From Serratia sp. FDAARGOS_506 (GTDB lineage Bacteria > Pseudomonadota > Gammaproteobacteria > Enterobacterales > Enterobacteriaceae), in contig NZ_CP033831.1 of the NCBI RefSeq assembly GCF_003812745.1, forward strand, positions 3,720,001 to 3,784,000: a stretch of 64,000 nt of DNA, read 5' to 3'. The stretch's first letter is position 1; the number at the start of each line of letters is the position of its first letter. A model generated the notes under the pieces. It was not told where the DNA came from and ran no database searches. It saw only the letters and a list, made by a program, of their open reading frames with translations. The translations under genes and the position numbers were made by a program. This document shows positions 12,011 to 21,189 of the stretch, in pieces.

Positions 12011-12484
12011 ATGACGCCCCCCGAATACCCGTCAGCCGTGAGCGGCCAACCCGAAAATTATCATTTTACCGAGCAAGTCGGGCACCTGCTGCGCAAGGTT
12101 TATCAGCGCCACCTGGCGATTTTCCAGCAAAACGTCGGCGATTCGCAGCTGACGGCGGTGCAGTTCATCACCCTGTGCGCGGTGCGCGATATGGGGCCGA
12201 GCTCGCTGACCGAGCTGGTGCAGGTGACGGCGGTGGATCAGGCCACCATACGCGGCATCGTCGAGCGGCTGAAGGCGCGCGATCTGATCACGGTGACGCC
12301 GGATCCGGTGGATCGGCGCAAGGTGGTGGTCGGCCTGACCGACGCCGGCGCCGTGCTGCTGACGGAAACGGTGCCGCAGGCGGCGAAAATTACAGAGCTG
12401 ACGTTCGGAACGCTCAACCCGGCCGAACGGATAGCGCTGATATTCCTGCTGAATAAAATGCTGGAAGATCCGCCAACCGGCTGA
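12011..12484 (+). CDS. nicR: MarR-family regulator of nicotinate catabolism
   Basis: A 157-residue winged-helix MarR protein with the conserved DNA-recognition and wing region (SSLTELVQVTAVDQATI then DPVDRRKVVVGLT). It lies between nicX and nicA, the position of nicR in pseudomonads, where NicR represses the catabolic genes until 6-hydroxynicotinate appears (family knowledge). The ATG at 12011 was preferred over an upstream in-frame ATG at 11948, which would add 21 unrelated residues and abut the nicX stop. A likely operator is in the nicC/nicX gap. Confidence 0.88.
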   Translation: MTPPEYPSAVSGQPENYHFTEQVGHLLRKVYQRHLAIFQQNVGDSQLTAVQFITLCAVRDMGPSSLTELVQVTAVDQATIRGIVERLKARDLITVTPDPVDRRKVVVGLTDAGAVLLTETVPQAAKITELTFGTLNPAERIALIFLLNKMLEDPPTG

Positions 12485-12569
12485 TTCGCCCGCGCAACGT
12501 CGGTTGCCTGGTGGTCGGTGGCGAGAGGCCAGCCCATAAGACCATCAAGAGCGGGCGGAGACGCGAACA

Positions 12570-13112
12570 ATGGCGATATCTGAAGTGCAATCGCCCAGGG
12601 AGGGCGCGAAAAACACGCTGACGGAGCATCCGCTGATGCTGTCGGTGAACGGCGAACATCTTCATGCGCGGGTGATGGCGGATACGCCGCTCTTGCTGGT
12701 ACTGCGCAACGATCTGGCGCTCAATGGCCCGAAATACGGCTGCGGCCTGGGCGAATGCGGCGCCTGTACCGTGTTGATCGACGGCGTGGCGGCGCGTTCC
12801 TGCGTGATCCCGGCGCTCGGCGTGTCCGGCCGGGCGATCGTGACCCTGGAAGGCCTTGGCGATCGCCAGCGACTGCATCCGGTGCAGCGTGCCTTTATCG
12901 AAGAGCAGGCGGCGCAATGCGGCTACTGTCTTAATGGCATGATCATGACCACCAAAGCCCTGTTGGATCGCAATCCCGCCCCGAGCGAGGCGGAGATCCG
13001 TCAGGCGCTCTCCGGCAACCTGTGCCGCTGCGGCACCCATCTCGAAATCCTGCGTGCGGTTCAGCGCGCCATTATTCTCTGCCGCGATGAGGACGCCCAC
13101 GCTCATGACTGA
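12570..13112 (+). CDS. nicA: Nicotinate dehydrogenase small subunit, 2x[2Fe-2S]
   Basis: Electron-transfer subunit of the nicotinate 6-hydroxylase. The 180 residues contain a plant-type ferredoxin cluster motif (CGLGECGACTVLIDG...C) and the second cluster of xanthine-dehydrogenase-type subunits (CGYCLNGM ... CRCGTH). It is about 20 residues longer at the N terminus than the P. putida protein as I recall it (about 157); an internal ATG at 12636 would give 158 residues, but the ATG at 12570 has the better GGCGGAG ribosome site. Its end overlaps the nicB start. Confidence 0.93.
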   Translation: MAISEVQSPREGAKNTLTEHPLMLSVNGEHLHARVMADTPLLLVLRNDLALNGPKYGCGLGECGACTVLIDGVAARSCVIPALGVSGRAIVTLEGLGDRQRLHPVQRAFIEEQAAQCGYCLNGMIMTTKALLDRNPAPSEAEIRQALSGNLCRCGTHLEILRAVQRAIILCRDEDAHAHD

Positions 13113-16100
13113 TTCCCGTCCCTCATCGCCGAGCCAGGCCGAATTGCTGCAGCGCGACGGCGTGCTGCTGATCGTCGACAGCGTGCAACCGCCGTCGGGG
13201 CCGGTGCCCAAAGGGCAAACGCCGGTGCTGAAGCCCAGGGAGCAAGGGCTGTTTATCGCCCTGTGCGGCAGCGGCGAAATCTATGCCTTTAACGGTCATG
13301 TCGATCTCGGCACCGGCGTGCGCACCGCGCTCGGCCAGATCGTCGCCGAAGAGCTGTACCTGCGCATGGATCAGGTGCGAATGGTGTTGGGCGATACCGA
13401 ACGCGCGCCGAATCAGGGCGCCACCATCGCCAGCGCCACGCTGCAGATCTCCGCCGTGCCGCTGCGCAACGCCGCCGCCGAAGCGCGCCGTTGGCTGTTG
13501 TGCCAGGCAGCGCAGCGCTTTGATGCGCCGGTGGAACAGCTGACGCTGGAGGAGGGCGTGATCCGCAGCCCGCAGGGGCAGGCGCTGAGCTACGCCGAGC
13601 TGGTGGCCGGCGGTCATGTCGAGCTGTCGATTTCCGGCGACGCGCCGCTGAAACCGCACGCGGAATATCGCCTGGTGGGCACCAGCGCCGCGCGCGTCGA
13701 TATTCCGGCCAAAGCGACCGGCGAAACCACCTACGTACACGACATGCGCCTGCCGAATATGCTGCACGGCCGGGTGGTGCGGCCCCCCTATGCCGGTTAC
13801 GACAGCGGCGAATTTGTCGGCACCAGCCTGCTGGCGGTGGACGAAACCTCGATCGCGCATATTCCCGGCATCGTCAAACTGGTGGTGATCGGCGATTTCA
13901 TCGGCATTGTCGCCGAGCGCGAAGAGCAGGCGGTCAAGGCGGCGCAGGCGCTGCAGGTCAGTTGGAAAGACTGGCGCCGCAATCTGCCGCAGATGGCCGA
14001 CGTGGCGCAGGCGCTGCGCGACAACCCGCATTCGACCCGAGTGGTGCACGATACCGGCGATGTGGACGCGGCGCTGGCGGCGGCCGACAGGCGTTTCACC
14101 CGCAGCTATCTGTGGCCGTATCAACTGCATGCCTCGATCGGCCCTTCCTGCGCGCTGGCGGATTACCGGCCGGAGCGCCTGCAGGTCTGGTCAGGCAGCC
14201 AGAACCCGCATCTGCTGCGCGCCGATCTGGCCTGGCTGCTGGAATACCCGGAAGCGCAGATCGAGATCGTTCGCATGGAGGCGGCCGGTTGCTATGGCCG
14301 CAATTGCGCCGATGACGTCTGCGCTGACGCGGCGCTGCTGTCGCGCGCGGTGGGCAGGCCGGTGCGGGTGCAGCTGACCCGCGAGCAAGAACATGTGTGG
14401 GAACCGAAGGGCACGGCGCAGCTGATGGAGGTGGACGGCGGGCTGGACGCCGCCGGGCACCCGGTCGCCTACGACTTTCGCACCTATTATCCATCCAACG
14501 GCGCGCCGACGCTGGCGCTGCTGCTGACCGGCCGGGTCGAGCCGCTGCCGGTGGCCTATGAAATGGGCGACCGTACCTCGGTGCCGCCTTATGAGTATCC
14601 GGCGCTGCGCGTCAGCATCGAGGACATGGCGCCGATCGTGCGTGCCTCCTGGATGCGCGGCGTTTCCGCGTTGCCGAACACCTTCGCTCATGAATCTTAT
14701 ATCGATGAGCTGGCCCACGCCGCCGGCGTCGATCCGCTGGAATATCGGCTGCGCTATATCCATGACGAACGCGCCAGTGAGCTGATGCGCAGCACCGCAG
14801 AGCGCGCCGGCTGGACGCCGCATACCGAACCGATGCAGACCCCGGCGGAAGACGGCGTGCTGCGCGGGCGCGGCTTTGCCTACGCCCGTTACATCCACAG
14901 CAAGTTTCCCGGCTTTGGCGCGGCCTGGGCCGCCTGGGTGGCCGACGTGGCGATCGACAAAGCCAGCGGTGAAGTGGCAGTGACGCGCATCGTGGTCGGC
15001 CACGACGCGGGCATGATGGTCAACCCGGACGGCGTGCGCCACCAAATTCACGGCAACGTGTTGCAATCGACCAGCCGGGTGTTGAAAGAGCGCGTGACCT
15101 TTGAGGAATCGACGGTCTCCGCCAAAGAATGGGGGGCTTACCCGATCCTGACCTTCCCGGAGGTGCCGGAGGTGGACGTGGTGATGATGCCGCGCCCTTA
15201 CGATCCGCCGCTGGGCGCCGGGGAGTCAGCTTCGGTGCCCAGCGCGGCGGCCATCGCCAACGCGGTGTTCGACGCCACCGGCATTCGTTTTCGCGAACTG
15301 CCGATTACCTCAGACAAGCTGCGAGAGGCGCTGAACGGGCCGGACGCCGAGCGACAGGCCGCACCGCCCAAGAAAAAGAAGCGCGGCAAATGGTGGTGCG
15401 GCGGTGCGGCGGGGCTGTTCGGCGCGGTGCTGGGTATCGCCGGCAGCGCCCTGCCATGGCGGGCGGAGATCGCGCCGGTGGCGACGCCCGGCGCCGGCAC
15501 CTGGTCGGCCGCCACGCTGGAGCGCGGCCGCCAGTTGGCCGCCGCCGGAGACTGCGCGGTTTGCCATACCGCGTCTGAAGGGGCGACCAACGCCGGCGGG
15601 CTGGCGATGGCGACGCCGTTCGGCACGCTCTACAGCACCAACATTACCCCGGACGTGGCAACCGGCATCGGCAATTGGTCATTTACCGCGTTCGATCGGG
15701 CGATGCGGCAGGGCATCGCCCGCGACGGCCGCCATTTGTATCCGGCATTTCCTTACACCGCATTCAGTAAAATGACCGACGGCGACATGCAAGCGCTGTA
15801 CGCTTATCTGATGTCACAACCGGCGGTGCGCCAGAGCAATCCGGCTAATCAGATGCGCTTCCCGTTTAACCTGCGGCCGTTGATGGCCGGTTGGAACGCG
15901 CTGTTCCTGCGCCAGGGGGAATTTCAACCCGATCCGCAACAAAGCGCGCAGTGGAATCGCGGCGCCTATCTGGTCAATGGCCTTGGCCACTGCGCCGCCT
16001 GCCATTCGCCGCGCAATCTGCTGGGGGCAGAAAAGGGCGGCGCGGCTTTCCTGGCGGGGGGGATGGTGGACGGGTGGGAAGCGCCGGCGCTGAATCAATT

Positions 16101-16677
16101 GGCCAATGCGGACAAGCCCTGGACCGAGGAACAGCTGTTTCAGTATTTCCGCAGCGGGCATTCCGCCGAGCACGGCGTGGCGGCCGGGCCGATGGGGCCG
16201 GTGGTCAGCGAACTGGCGACGTTGCCGCAGAGCGATCTGCGGGCGATGGCCAACTATCTGATCTCGCTGAGCACCAAGGCGACGCTGAATGTGGAACCGC
16301 AGGCGCAGTTGGCGGCCCGCGCCTTGCCGGCGGCGGGTCAGCTGGCGGGCGAGCGGTTGTTTCAGGGCGCTTGCCAGGCCTGCCACAGCGCCGCCGCCGG
16401 AGGGCCGCAGCTGTTCGGCGTCAGCCCGGATCTGGCCAATAACACCAATATCTTCAGCGATCGCCCCGATAATCTGATCAAGGTGATCCTGCAAGGGATC
16501 CCCAAACCGGCCACCGCCGAATTGGGCTTTATGCCGGGCTTTAAGGACAGCTTTTCCGATCGGCAGGTGACGGCGCTGGTGAATTATCTGCGCCAACGCT
16601 ATGCCGGTGACAAACCGGCCTGGCGTGACGTGGAGGCGCAGGTGGCGCGGCTGCGCGCAGAGCCGGGCACGCACTGA
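13105..16677 (+). CDS. nicB: Nicotinate dehydrogenase large subunit: molybdopterin domain fused to triheme cytochrome c
   Basis: Hydroxylates nicotinate at C6 with water as oxygen source and passes electrons to the respiratory chain. The 1190-residue protein has a molybdopterin-binding part (to about residue 740) with GVGE-like end motifs degenerate to LGAGESA, a basic patch and single hydrophobic helix (about 755-785), and three CxxCH heme sites beginning at Cys817 (CAVCH), Cys963 (CAACH) and Cys1090 (CQACH). This topology suggests a cytoplasmic active site with periplasmic hemes. The ATG at 13105 overlaps the nicA stop and gives a length close to the known NicB (about 1187); another in-frame ATG lies at 13087. 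Confidence 0.94.
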   Translation: MTDSRPSSPSQAELLQRDGVLLIVDSVQPPSGPVPKGQTPVLKPREQGLFIALCGSGEIYAFNGHVDLGTGVRTALGQIVAEELYLRMDQVRMVLGDTERAPNQGATIASATLQISAVPLRNAAAEARRWLLCQAAQRFDAPVEQLTLEEGVIRSPQGQALSYAELVAGGHVELSISGDAPLKPHAEYRLVGTSAARVDIPAKATGETTYVHDMRLPNMLHGRVVRPPYAGYDSGEFVGTSLLAVDETSIAHIPGIVKLVVIGDFIGIVAEREEQAVKAAQALQVSWKDWRRNLPQMADVAQALRDNPHSTRVVHDTGDVDAALAAADRRFTRSYLWPYQLHASIGPSCALADYRPERLQVWSGSQNPHLLRADLAWLLEYPEAQIEIVRMEAAGCYGRNCADDVCADAALLSRAVGRPVRVQLTREQEHVWEPKGTAQLMEVDGGLDAAGHPVAYDFRTYYPSNGAPTLALLLTGRVEPLPVAYEMGDRTSVPPYEYPALRVSIEDMAPIVRASWMRGVSALPNTFAHESYIDELAHAAGVDPLEYRLRYIHDERASELMRSTAERAGWTPHTEPMQTPAEDGVLRGRGFAYARYIHSKFPGFGAAWAAWVADVAIDKASGEVAVTRIVVGHDAGMMVNPDGVRHQIHGNVLQSTSRVLKERVTFEESTVSAKEWGAYPILTFPEVPEVDVVMMPRPYDPPLGAGESASVPSAAAIANAVFDATGIRFRELPITSDKLREALNGPDAERQAAPPKKKKRGKWWCGGAAGLFGAVLGIAGSALPWRAEIAPVATPGAGTWSAATLERGRQLAAAGDCAVCHTASEGATNAGGLAMATPFGTLYSTNITPDVATGIGNWSFTAFDRAMRQGIARDGRHLYPAFPYTAFSKMTDGDMQALYAYLMSQPAVRQSNPANQMRFPFNLRPLMAGWNALFLRQGEFQPDPQQSAQWNRGAYLVNGLGHCAACHSPRNLLGAEKGGAAFLAGGMVDGWEAPALNQLANADKPWTEEQLFQYFRSGHSAEHGVAAGPMGPVVSELATLPQSDLRAMANYLISLSTKATLNVEPQAQLAARALPAAGQLAGERLFQGACQACHSAAAGGPQLFGVSPDLANNTNIFSDRPDNLIKVILQGIPKPATAELGFMPGFKDSFSDRQVTALVNYLRQRYAGDKPAWRDVEAQVARLRAEPGTH

Positions 16678-16683
16678 GCCGCT

Positions 16684-17565
16684 TCAGGCATGGCGCAGAA
16701 ACGTGACCAACCGCTGTGCCGGCAGCGGCAGCTGCGTCCATTCGCGCACCACCAGCGACAGATGCCGGGTCGCCCAGTCGTCCGTCAGCGGCAGGGCGCC
16801 GTGTCGGATCTGTGGATGGCGTTGGGCGCTCTCTTCCGGCACCACCGCCAGCCCGGCGCCGCGCCGCACCATGCGGCAGATGGCGTCGAAATTAGCGGCG
16901 CGCGCCCGTAGCCGCATCGGGCCGCCGCTGCGCATCGCCAGCTGTTCCAAATGCTGTTGCAGCGCGCTCTCTTCCGGCAGGCCGATAAACTCAAAAGACA
17001 GGGTGTCTGCGAAGCTGACCGTGCGGCGGCCGCTGAGCGCATGCCCCGGCGGCAGCGCCAGCACCAGACGATCCTGCCGGAAGGGATAGCTTGCCAGCCC
17101 GCGCAGATCGGCGTGATCCGCCACGATGCCGATATCCGCCGCCTGTTCGGCGATCGCCTGCGCGATGACCGGGCTGGGCAGCTCCTCCAGCGCGATGTCG
17201 GTGTGCGGGTGCAGCACCAGAAAATCCGCCAGCAGCTCCGGCAGAAAAGCGTCGGCGGCGACGGTATTGGCGACGATGCGCAGCTGGCTGCGCTGGCCCG
17301 GCGCGAACTCGGCCATCTCGCCCCGCAGCCGGTCGCGCTGTTGCAACAGCACACGCGCATGTTGCAACAGGCGCTCACCGGCAGCTGTCGCCTGGACACC
17401 GCGCGGATTACGCGTCAGTAGCGCTATGCCGGCCTGTTGCTCCAGGCCGCGCATGCGTGCGCTGGCAGCGGCCAGCGACAGCCCGACGCGCTCGCCGCCG
17501 GCGGTGATGCTGCCGGTCTCGATCACCGCCACCAACAGCCGCAGATCGATAAAGTCAAAATGCAT
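16684..17565 (-). CDS. LysR-family transcriptional regulator
   Basis: A 293-residue LTTR with the HTH at residues 4-60 (DFIDLRLLVAVIETGSITAG) and an effector domain. The ATG at 17565 is preceded by GAGGGAGA and gives the canonical N terminus; longer upstream reading frames lie over the divergent promoter. The gene is convergent with nicB (six bases apart) and divergent from the TauE gene 106 bp away, so it more likely controls the TauE/P1-peptidase/M55 group than the nic cluster. Confidence 0.88.
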   Translation of the reverse strand: MHFDFIDLRLLVAVIETGSITAGGERVGLSLAAASARMRGLEQQAGIALLTRNPRGVQATAAGERLLQHARVLLQQRDRLRGEMAEFAPGQRSQLRIVANTVAADAFLPELLADFLVLHPHTDIALEELPSPVIAQAIAEQAADIGIVADHADLRGLASYPFRQDRLVLALPPGHALSGRRTVSFADTLSFEFIGLPEESALQQHLEQLAMRSGGPMRLRARAANFDAICRMVRRGAGLAVVPEESAQRHPQIRHGALPLTDDWATRHLSLVVREWTQLPLPAQRLVTFLRHA

Positions 17566-17671
17566 GCGTTCTCCCTCTGTCTTTGCCGCAGGCAGGCTCT
17601 GCCATTGCCGCATTGTGCCGCGCCGCGCCGCCGGCCACAATCGGGCCGTTGATTGCCATAAGGATAGACAT

Positions 17672-18418
17672 ATGCCGCTGACGTTACTCGAGATTATCGC
17701 CCTGACGGGCATTTTTACGCTGGCCGGCACGGTCAAAGGGGCGATCGGCCTGGGTTTGCCGACGGTGTCGATGGGGCTGCTCAGCCTGATGATGCCGCCG
17801 GGGCAGGCCGCTGCGCTGCTGCTGTTGCCCTCGTTGATCACCAATCTGTGGCAGTTGCTGTGCGGGCCGCAGCTGGGGGCGCTGTGCCGCCGGCTCTGGC
17901 CGATGATGCTGTGCGTCACGTTGGGCACGTTGCTGAGCGCCGGCGCGCTCACCGCTACCGACGGCCGCCTGGCGCCGCTGGCGCTGGGCGTTTGCCTGAT
18001 CGGCTATGCACTGTTGGGATTCACCCGTTTTGATTGGCGCGTTCGCGCCACGGCGGAGCCTTGGCTGGGGCCGCTGTGCGGTCTGGTGACCGGTGCGCTG
18101 ACCGGCGCCACCGGCGTATTCGTCATCCCGGCGGTGCCCTATCTGAACGCATTGGGCCTGGCGCGTGACGATCTGGTGCAGGCGCTGGGGCTATCGTTCA
18201 CCGTCTCGACGCTGGCGCTGGCCGCCGGATTAGCCTGGCATCAGGCGCTGCCCGGCGCGCTGCTCGGCGGTTCATTGCTGGCGCTGTTGCCGGCGCTGGG
18301 CGGCATGTGGCTGGGCGGGATCGTGCGTCGTCACAGCAGCCCGCTGATTTTTCGCCGCTGCTTTTTTAGCGGGCTATTGGTGTTGGGGGCTGAGATTGTG
18401 TGGCGGGGGATACATTAG
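17672..18418 (+). CDS. TauE/SafE-family sulfite or sulfonate exporter
   Basis: A 248-residue integral membrane protein with about eight hydrophobic helices and the family N-terminal pattern GTVKGAIGLGLPTVSMGLLS. Such proteins export sulfite, sulfoacetate or related organosulfur anions, but the substrate cannot be read from sequence. The ATG at 17672 follows an AAGGA site; a longer in-frame reading overlaps the divergent LysR gene and is not supported. It precedes two peptidase genes by about 100 bp. Confidence 0.85.
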   Translation: MPLTLLEIIALTGIFTLAGTVKGAIGLGLPTVSMGLLSLMMPPGQAAALLLLPSLITNLWQLLCGPQLGALCRRLWPMMLCVTLGTLLSAGALTATDGRLAPLALGVCLIGYALLGFTRFDWRVRATAEPWLGPLCGLVTGALTGATGVFVIPAVPYLNALGLARDDLVQALGLSFTVSTLALAAGLAWHQALPGALLGGSLLALLPALGGMWLGGIVRRHSSPLIFRRCFFSGLLVLGAEIVWRGIH

Positions 18419-18516
18419 GCGGTAAATTTTACCTGCGTCTTCGGCTTTCAATTTACGGCGCGGCGTATTGCGCGATATTCTGGTTTTCTGATGGGCTAAC
18501 GGCGGATGAGGGAACC

Positions 18517-19575
18517 ATGACAGACAGCCAGGCGTTTGAACAACAAAGCCTCGACAATCTGCTGAGCTATTGGCGGCGCCATCGCCGCCTGCCGGGTGCA
18601 CGCTATCCGGCCGGGCCGACCGACAGCCTGTGCGACGTGCCGGGCGTCAGCGTCGGGCATCACACTTTGGCCGACGGCGAATGCCAGACCGGCGTTACCG
18701 CCATCGTGCCGCCGGGCGATCTGTTCAACCAGCCGCTGCCGTGCGGCAGCGCGGTGCTCAACGGCTTCGCCAAGCCGCTGGGATTGGTGCAATTGAATGA
18801 GCTGGGCGAGTTGCAGACGCCTATTCTGCTGAGCAACACCTTCGCCGTCGGCACGCTGTTCAACGCCATGGTGCGGCGCAGCTGTCTGCGCTACCCGCAG
18901 ATCGGCCGCGGTAGCGCCACCATCAACCCGCTGGTACTGGAGTGCAACGACGGCTACCTCAACGATATTCAGGCGATGGCGGTGCGTGAGGAGCACGTCT
19001 TCAGCGCGCTGGATAACCATTCCACCCGCTTTGCGCGCGGCAGCGTCGGCGCCGGGCGCGGCATGAGCAGCTTCGGCCTGAAGGGCGGCATTGGCACCGC
19101 CTCGCGCTATTGTCCGGGGTTAGGCACCATGCTCGGCGTGCTGGTGCTGGCCAACTTCGGCACCCTCGACTCGCTGACGCTGAGCGGCGTGCGCGTTGGC
19201 CCGGCGCTGGGCAAGCTGTTGGCGGATCCGCCGCCGCAGGTGGACGCCGGCTCGGTGATTATTATCATCGCCTGCGATCGGGCGCTGGACAGCCGCCAAC
19301 TGAACCGCATCGCCCGCAGAGCGGGCGCGGGCCTGGGGCGGGTAGGCAGCCATTGGGGGCACGGTTCCGGCGACATCGCACTGGCGTTTTCCACCCGGTT
19401 GCTGGGGGCTGCGCTGCCGGACGAACGGCTGGAGCCGCTGTTTGCGGCGGCGGCGGACGCCACCGAATACGCGGTGTTGGATGCGTTGCTGAGCGCCGAA
19501 GGCGTCAGCGGTTTCCAGCAGCACACGCGCGCAGCGCTGGGCCCGCTGCTCGATCGCCTGGCGGCGGCAAATTAA
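18517..19575 (+). CDS. P1-family aminopeptidase (DmpA/BapA-like N-terminal nucleophile hydrolase)
   Basis: A 352-residue member of the S58/P1 family. These enzymes cleave themselves at a Gly-Ser bond and use the new N-terminal serine to remove amino acids, D-amino acids or beta-amino acids from peptides. The predicted cleavage site here is Gly245-Ser246 (DAG-SVIIIIA), giving chains of about 245 and 107 residues. The opening SLCDVPGVSVGHHT is also typical. No signal peptide is seen. It lies 16 bp upstream of the M55 peptidase gene, with which it probably forms an operon. Specificity (DmpA-like versus BapA-like) is not resolved. Confidence 0.88.
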   Translation: MTDSQAFEQQSLDNLLSYWRRHRRLPGARYPAGPTDSLCDVPGVSVGHHTLADGECQTGVTAIVPPGDLFNQPLPCGSAVLNGFAKPLGLVQLNELGELQTPILLSNTFAVGTLFNAMVRRSCLRYPQIGRGSATINPLVLECNDGYLNDIQAMAVREEHVFSALDNHSTRFARGSVGAGRGMSSFGLKGGIGTASRYCPGLGTMLGVLVLANFGTLDSLTLSGVRVGPALGKLLADPPPQVDAGSVIIIIACDRALDSRQLNRIARRAGAGLGRVGSHWGHGSGDIALAFSTRLLGAALPDERLEPLFAAAADATEYAVLDALLSAEGVSGFQQHTRAALGPLLDRLAAAN

Positions 19576-19591
19576 ATAACGGGAGTGTGAT

Positions 19592-20416
19592 GTGAAGGTC
19601 TTTATCTCTGCGGATATCGAAGGTATTGCCGGCGTGATGCGGCCGGAGCAGTGCAACCCGGCCCACGCCGACTATGCGGCGGCGCGCGAACTGATGGAAC
19701 AGGAGGTCAATGCCGCCATCGACGGCGCTTTCGCCGGCGGGGCCACCGAGGTGACGGTGGCCGATAGCCACGCCATGATGCAGAACCTGCGCGCCGATCG
19801 CATCGATGGGCGCGCGCGCCTGGTGCAGGGCAAGCCGCGCGGGCTGTCGATGGTGGAAGGGCTGCAACACCAACGCTACGACGGCCTGATGTTTATCGGC
19901 TACCACAGCGCCGCCGGCGAACATGGCGTGCTGGCGCACACCATCAACGGTCGGGCCTTTTACCGCGTCAGCCTGAACGGCGAAGCGGTGGGCGAAAGCG
20001 ATCTGTATGCAGCGGCGGCGGCCGAATTGAACGTGCCGCTGTGGCTGGTGAGCGGTGACGACGAGCTGCAACGCTGGATTGCTGAACGTTATCCGCAGTC
20101 TGGCTATGTTTGCGTGAAGCGCGCGATCTCGCAAACCGCCGCCGAATCGCTCAGCCCGCAGCGGGCGCGCGTCGAGATCCGTGAACGGGCGATGCAACAG
20201 GTGCGTCAGGGCGGGAAGCTGCCGGTGGAACGCCGCTTCATGCCGCCTTATCGGCTGACGCTGATGGCGGCCAAACCGGTGCTGGCGGATCTGTTCAGCC
20301 TGGTGCCCGGCGTGGAGCGCCAGGACGCGCTGACCGTGGCCTTCGACAGCGACAACATGGCGGCGCAAATCAACCTGCTCAGCGTCTTCTCCTATCTGGC
20401 AACGACGCAGAACTGA
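19592..20416 (+). CDS. M55-family D-aminopeptidase (DppA-like)
   Basis: Zinc aminopeptidase acting on D-amino-acid-containing di- and tripeptides in the family prototype DppA. The 274-residue sequence keeps the N-terminal SADIEGIAGV with Asp8 and Glu10, His60 (ADSHAMMQNLR), His105 (GYHSAAGEHG) and Glu135 (EAVGESDLY) as metal ligands. It starts with GTG at 19592, directly behind a GGGAG site and 16 bp after the P1-peptidase stop, so co-translation is likely. Together the two enzymes would degrade peptides resistant to ordinary peptidases. Confidence 0.9.
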   Translation: MKVFISADIEGIAGVMRPEQCNPAHADYAAARELMEQEVNAAIDGAFAGGATEVTVADSHAMMQNLRADRIDGRARLVQGKPRGLSMVEGLQHQRYDGLMFIGYHSAAGEHGVLAHTINGRAFYRVSLNGEAVGESDLYAAAAAELNVPLWLVSGDDELQRWIAERYPQSGYVCVKRAISQTAAESLSPQRARVEIRERAMQQVRQGGKLPVERRFMPPYRLTLMAAKPVLADLFSLVPGVERQDALTVAFDSDNMAAQINLLSVFSYLATTQN

Positions 20417-20428
20417 GGGATAACGCAG

Positions 20429-20935
20429 CTACAGGCGCTCGCGGTTGGCGAGCTGTAGGGTGAGGTTTTCAATGCGCTCGGCCATCTGCTTCGTCAGGGC
20501 GGTTAATTCCGTGTTTTGCTTCAGCAGCTCGAGCAGCTGTTCGGACTGCCGTTCGGCCAGGGTTTGCCGCTGTGCCATCGCCTCATCCAGATCTTCCCGG
20601 TGCCGGGCATCGGCCAAGGCATGCGCCTGGTCGCGCTCGGCCTGGCGCGTTTGCGCCAGCAGGATCAACGGCGCAGCGTAGGCGGCCTGCAGGCTGAACG
20701 CCAGATTCAGCAGAATGAAGGGGTAAGGGTCAAATTTGGTGAAGCCGGCCAGGTTGAGATAGATCCACACGCCGACCACCACCGTTTGTCCCACCAAAAA
20801 AGTCGGCGTGCCGAAGAAGCGGGCGAACGCTTCGGCTTTCAGGGCAAACCATTGATCGCCAAAGGTATGGCTTAACCCTTGCAGCGGCCGATACAGACGA
20901 AATTTCTTGTGCTCCGACATAGCGGTAAGACTCAT
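20429..20935 (-). CDS. DUF1003 membrane protein
   Basis: A 168-residue protein of the DUF1003 family, function unknown. It has two hydrophobic segments (FLVGQTVVVGVWIYLNLAGF and the FILLNLAFSLQAAYAAPLIL region), a PYPFILLN motif characteristic of the family, and a long polar heptad-rich C-terminal helix (about residues 100-165), probably a coiled coil. The ATG at 20935 or the one at 20920 could be the start; neither has a strong ribosome site. It converges on the M55 gene with an 12-bp gap. Confidence 0.8.
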   Translation of the reverse strand: MSLTAMSEHKKFRLYRPLQGLSHTFGDQWFALKAEAFARFFGTPTFLVGQTVVVGVWIYLNLAGFTKFDPYPFILLNLAFSLQAAYAAPLILLAQTRQAERDQAHALADARHREDLDEAMAQRQTLAERQSEQLLELLKQNTELTALTKQMAERIENLTLQLANRERL

Positions 20936-21147
20936 AGAGATTGGATGTGTGTCATTTATAGCTATAGCACAAATGCGTTTAAAGACGCGGCAGCCTGGCG
21001 CCGATGGCCCGCACCGCACGATCCCTCAACGAAAAATCCCTTATCAAGATTAGGCCTGCTGGATAATAGGCTACGCTAATTATTGCTCTGTTGCGCTATG
21101 TCACCTGACGGGCGCGACAACCCATTCCCATAACAAAAACGGTTTCG

Positions 21148-21176
21148 CCGAACGCAGTGACGCCTTCGGTTTTTTT
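21148..21176 (+). terminator. Terminator-like hairpin with T7 in the leader of the molybdenum hydroxylase operon
   Basis: CCGAA...TTCGG arms with two extra inner pairs across a mismatch, followed at once by seven T residues (21170-21176) and then the GGAG ribosome site of the next gene. Its position in the leader suggests an attenuator, or a terminator shielding the operon from upstream transcription. Stem strength is modest. Confidence 0.4.
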
Positions 21177-21189
21177 GGAGTCATGAGCA

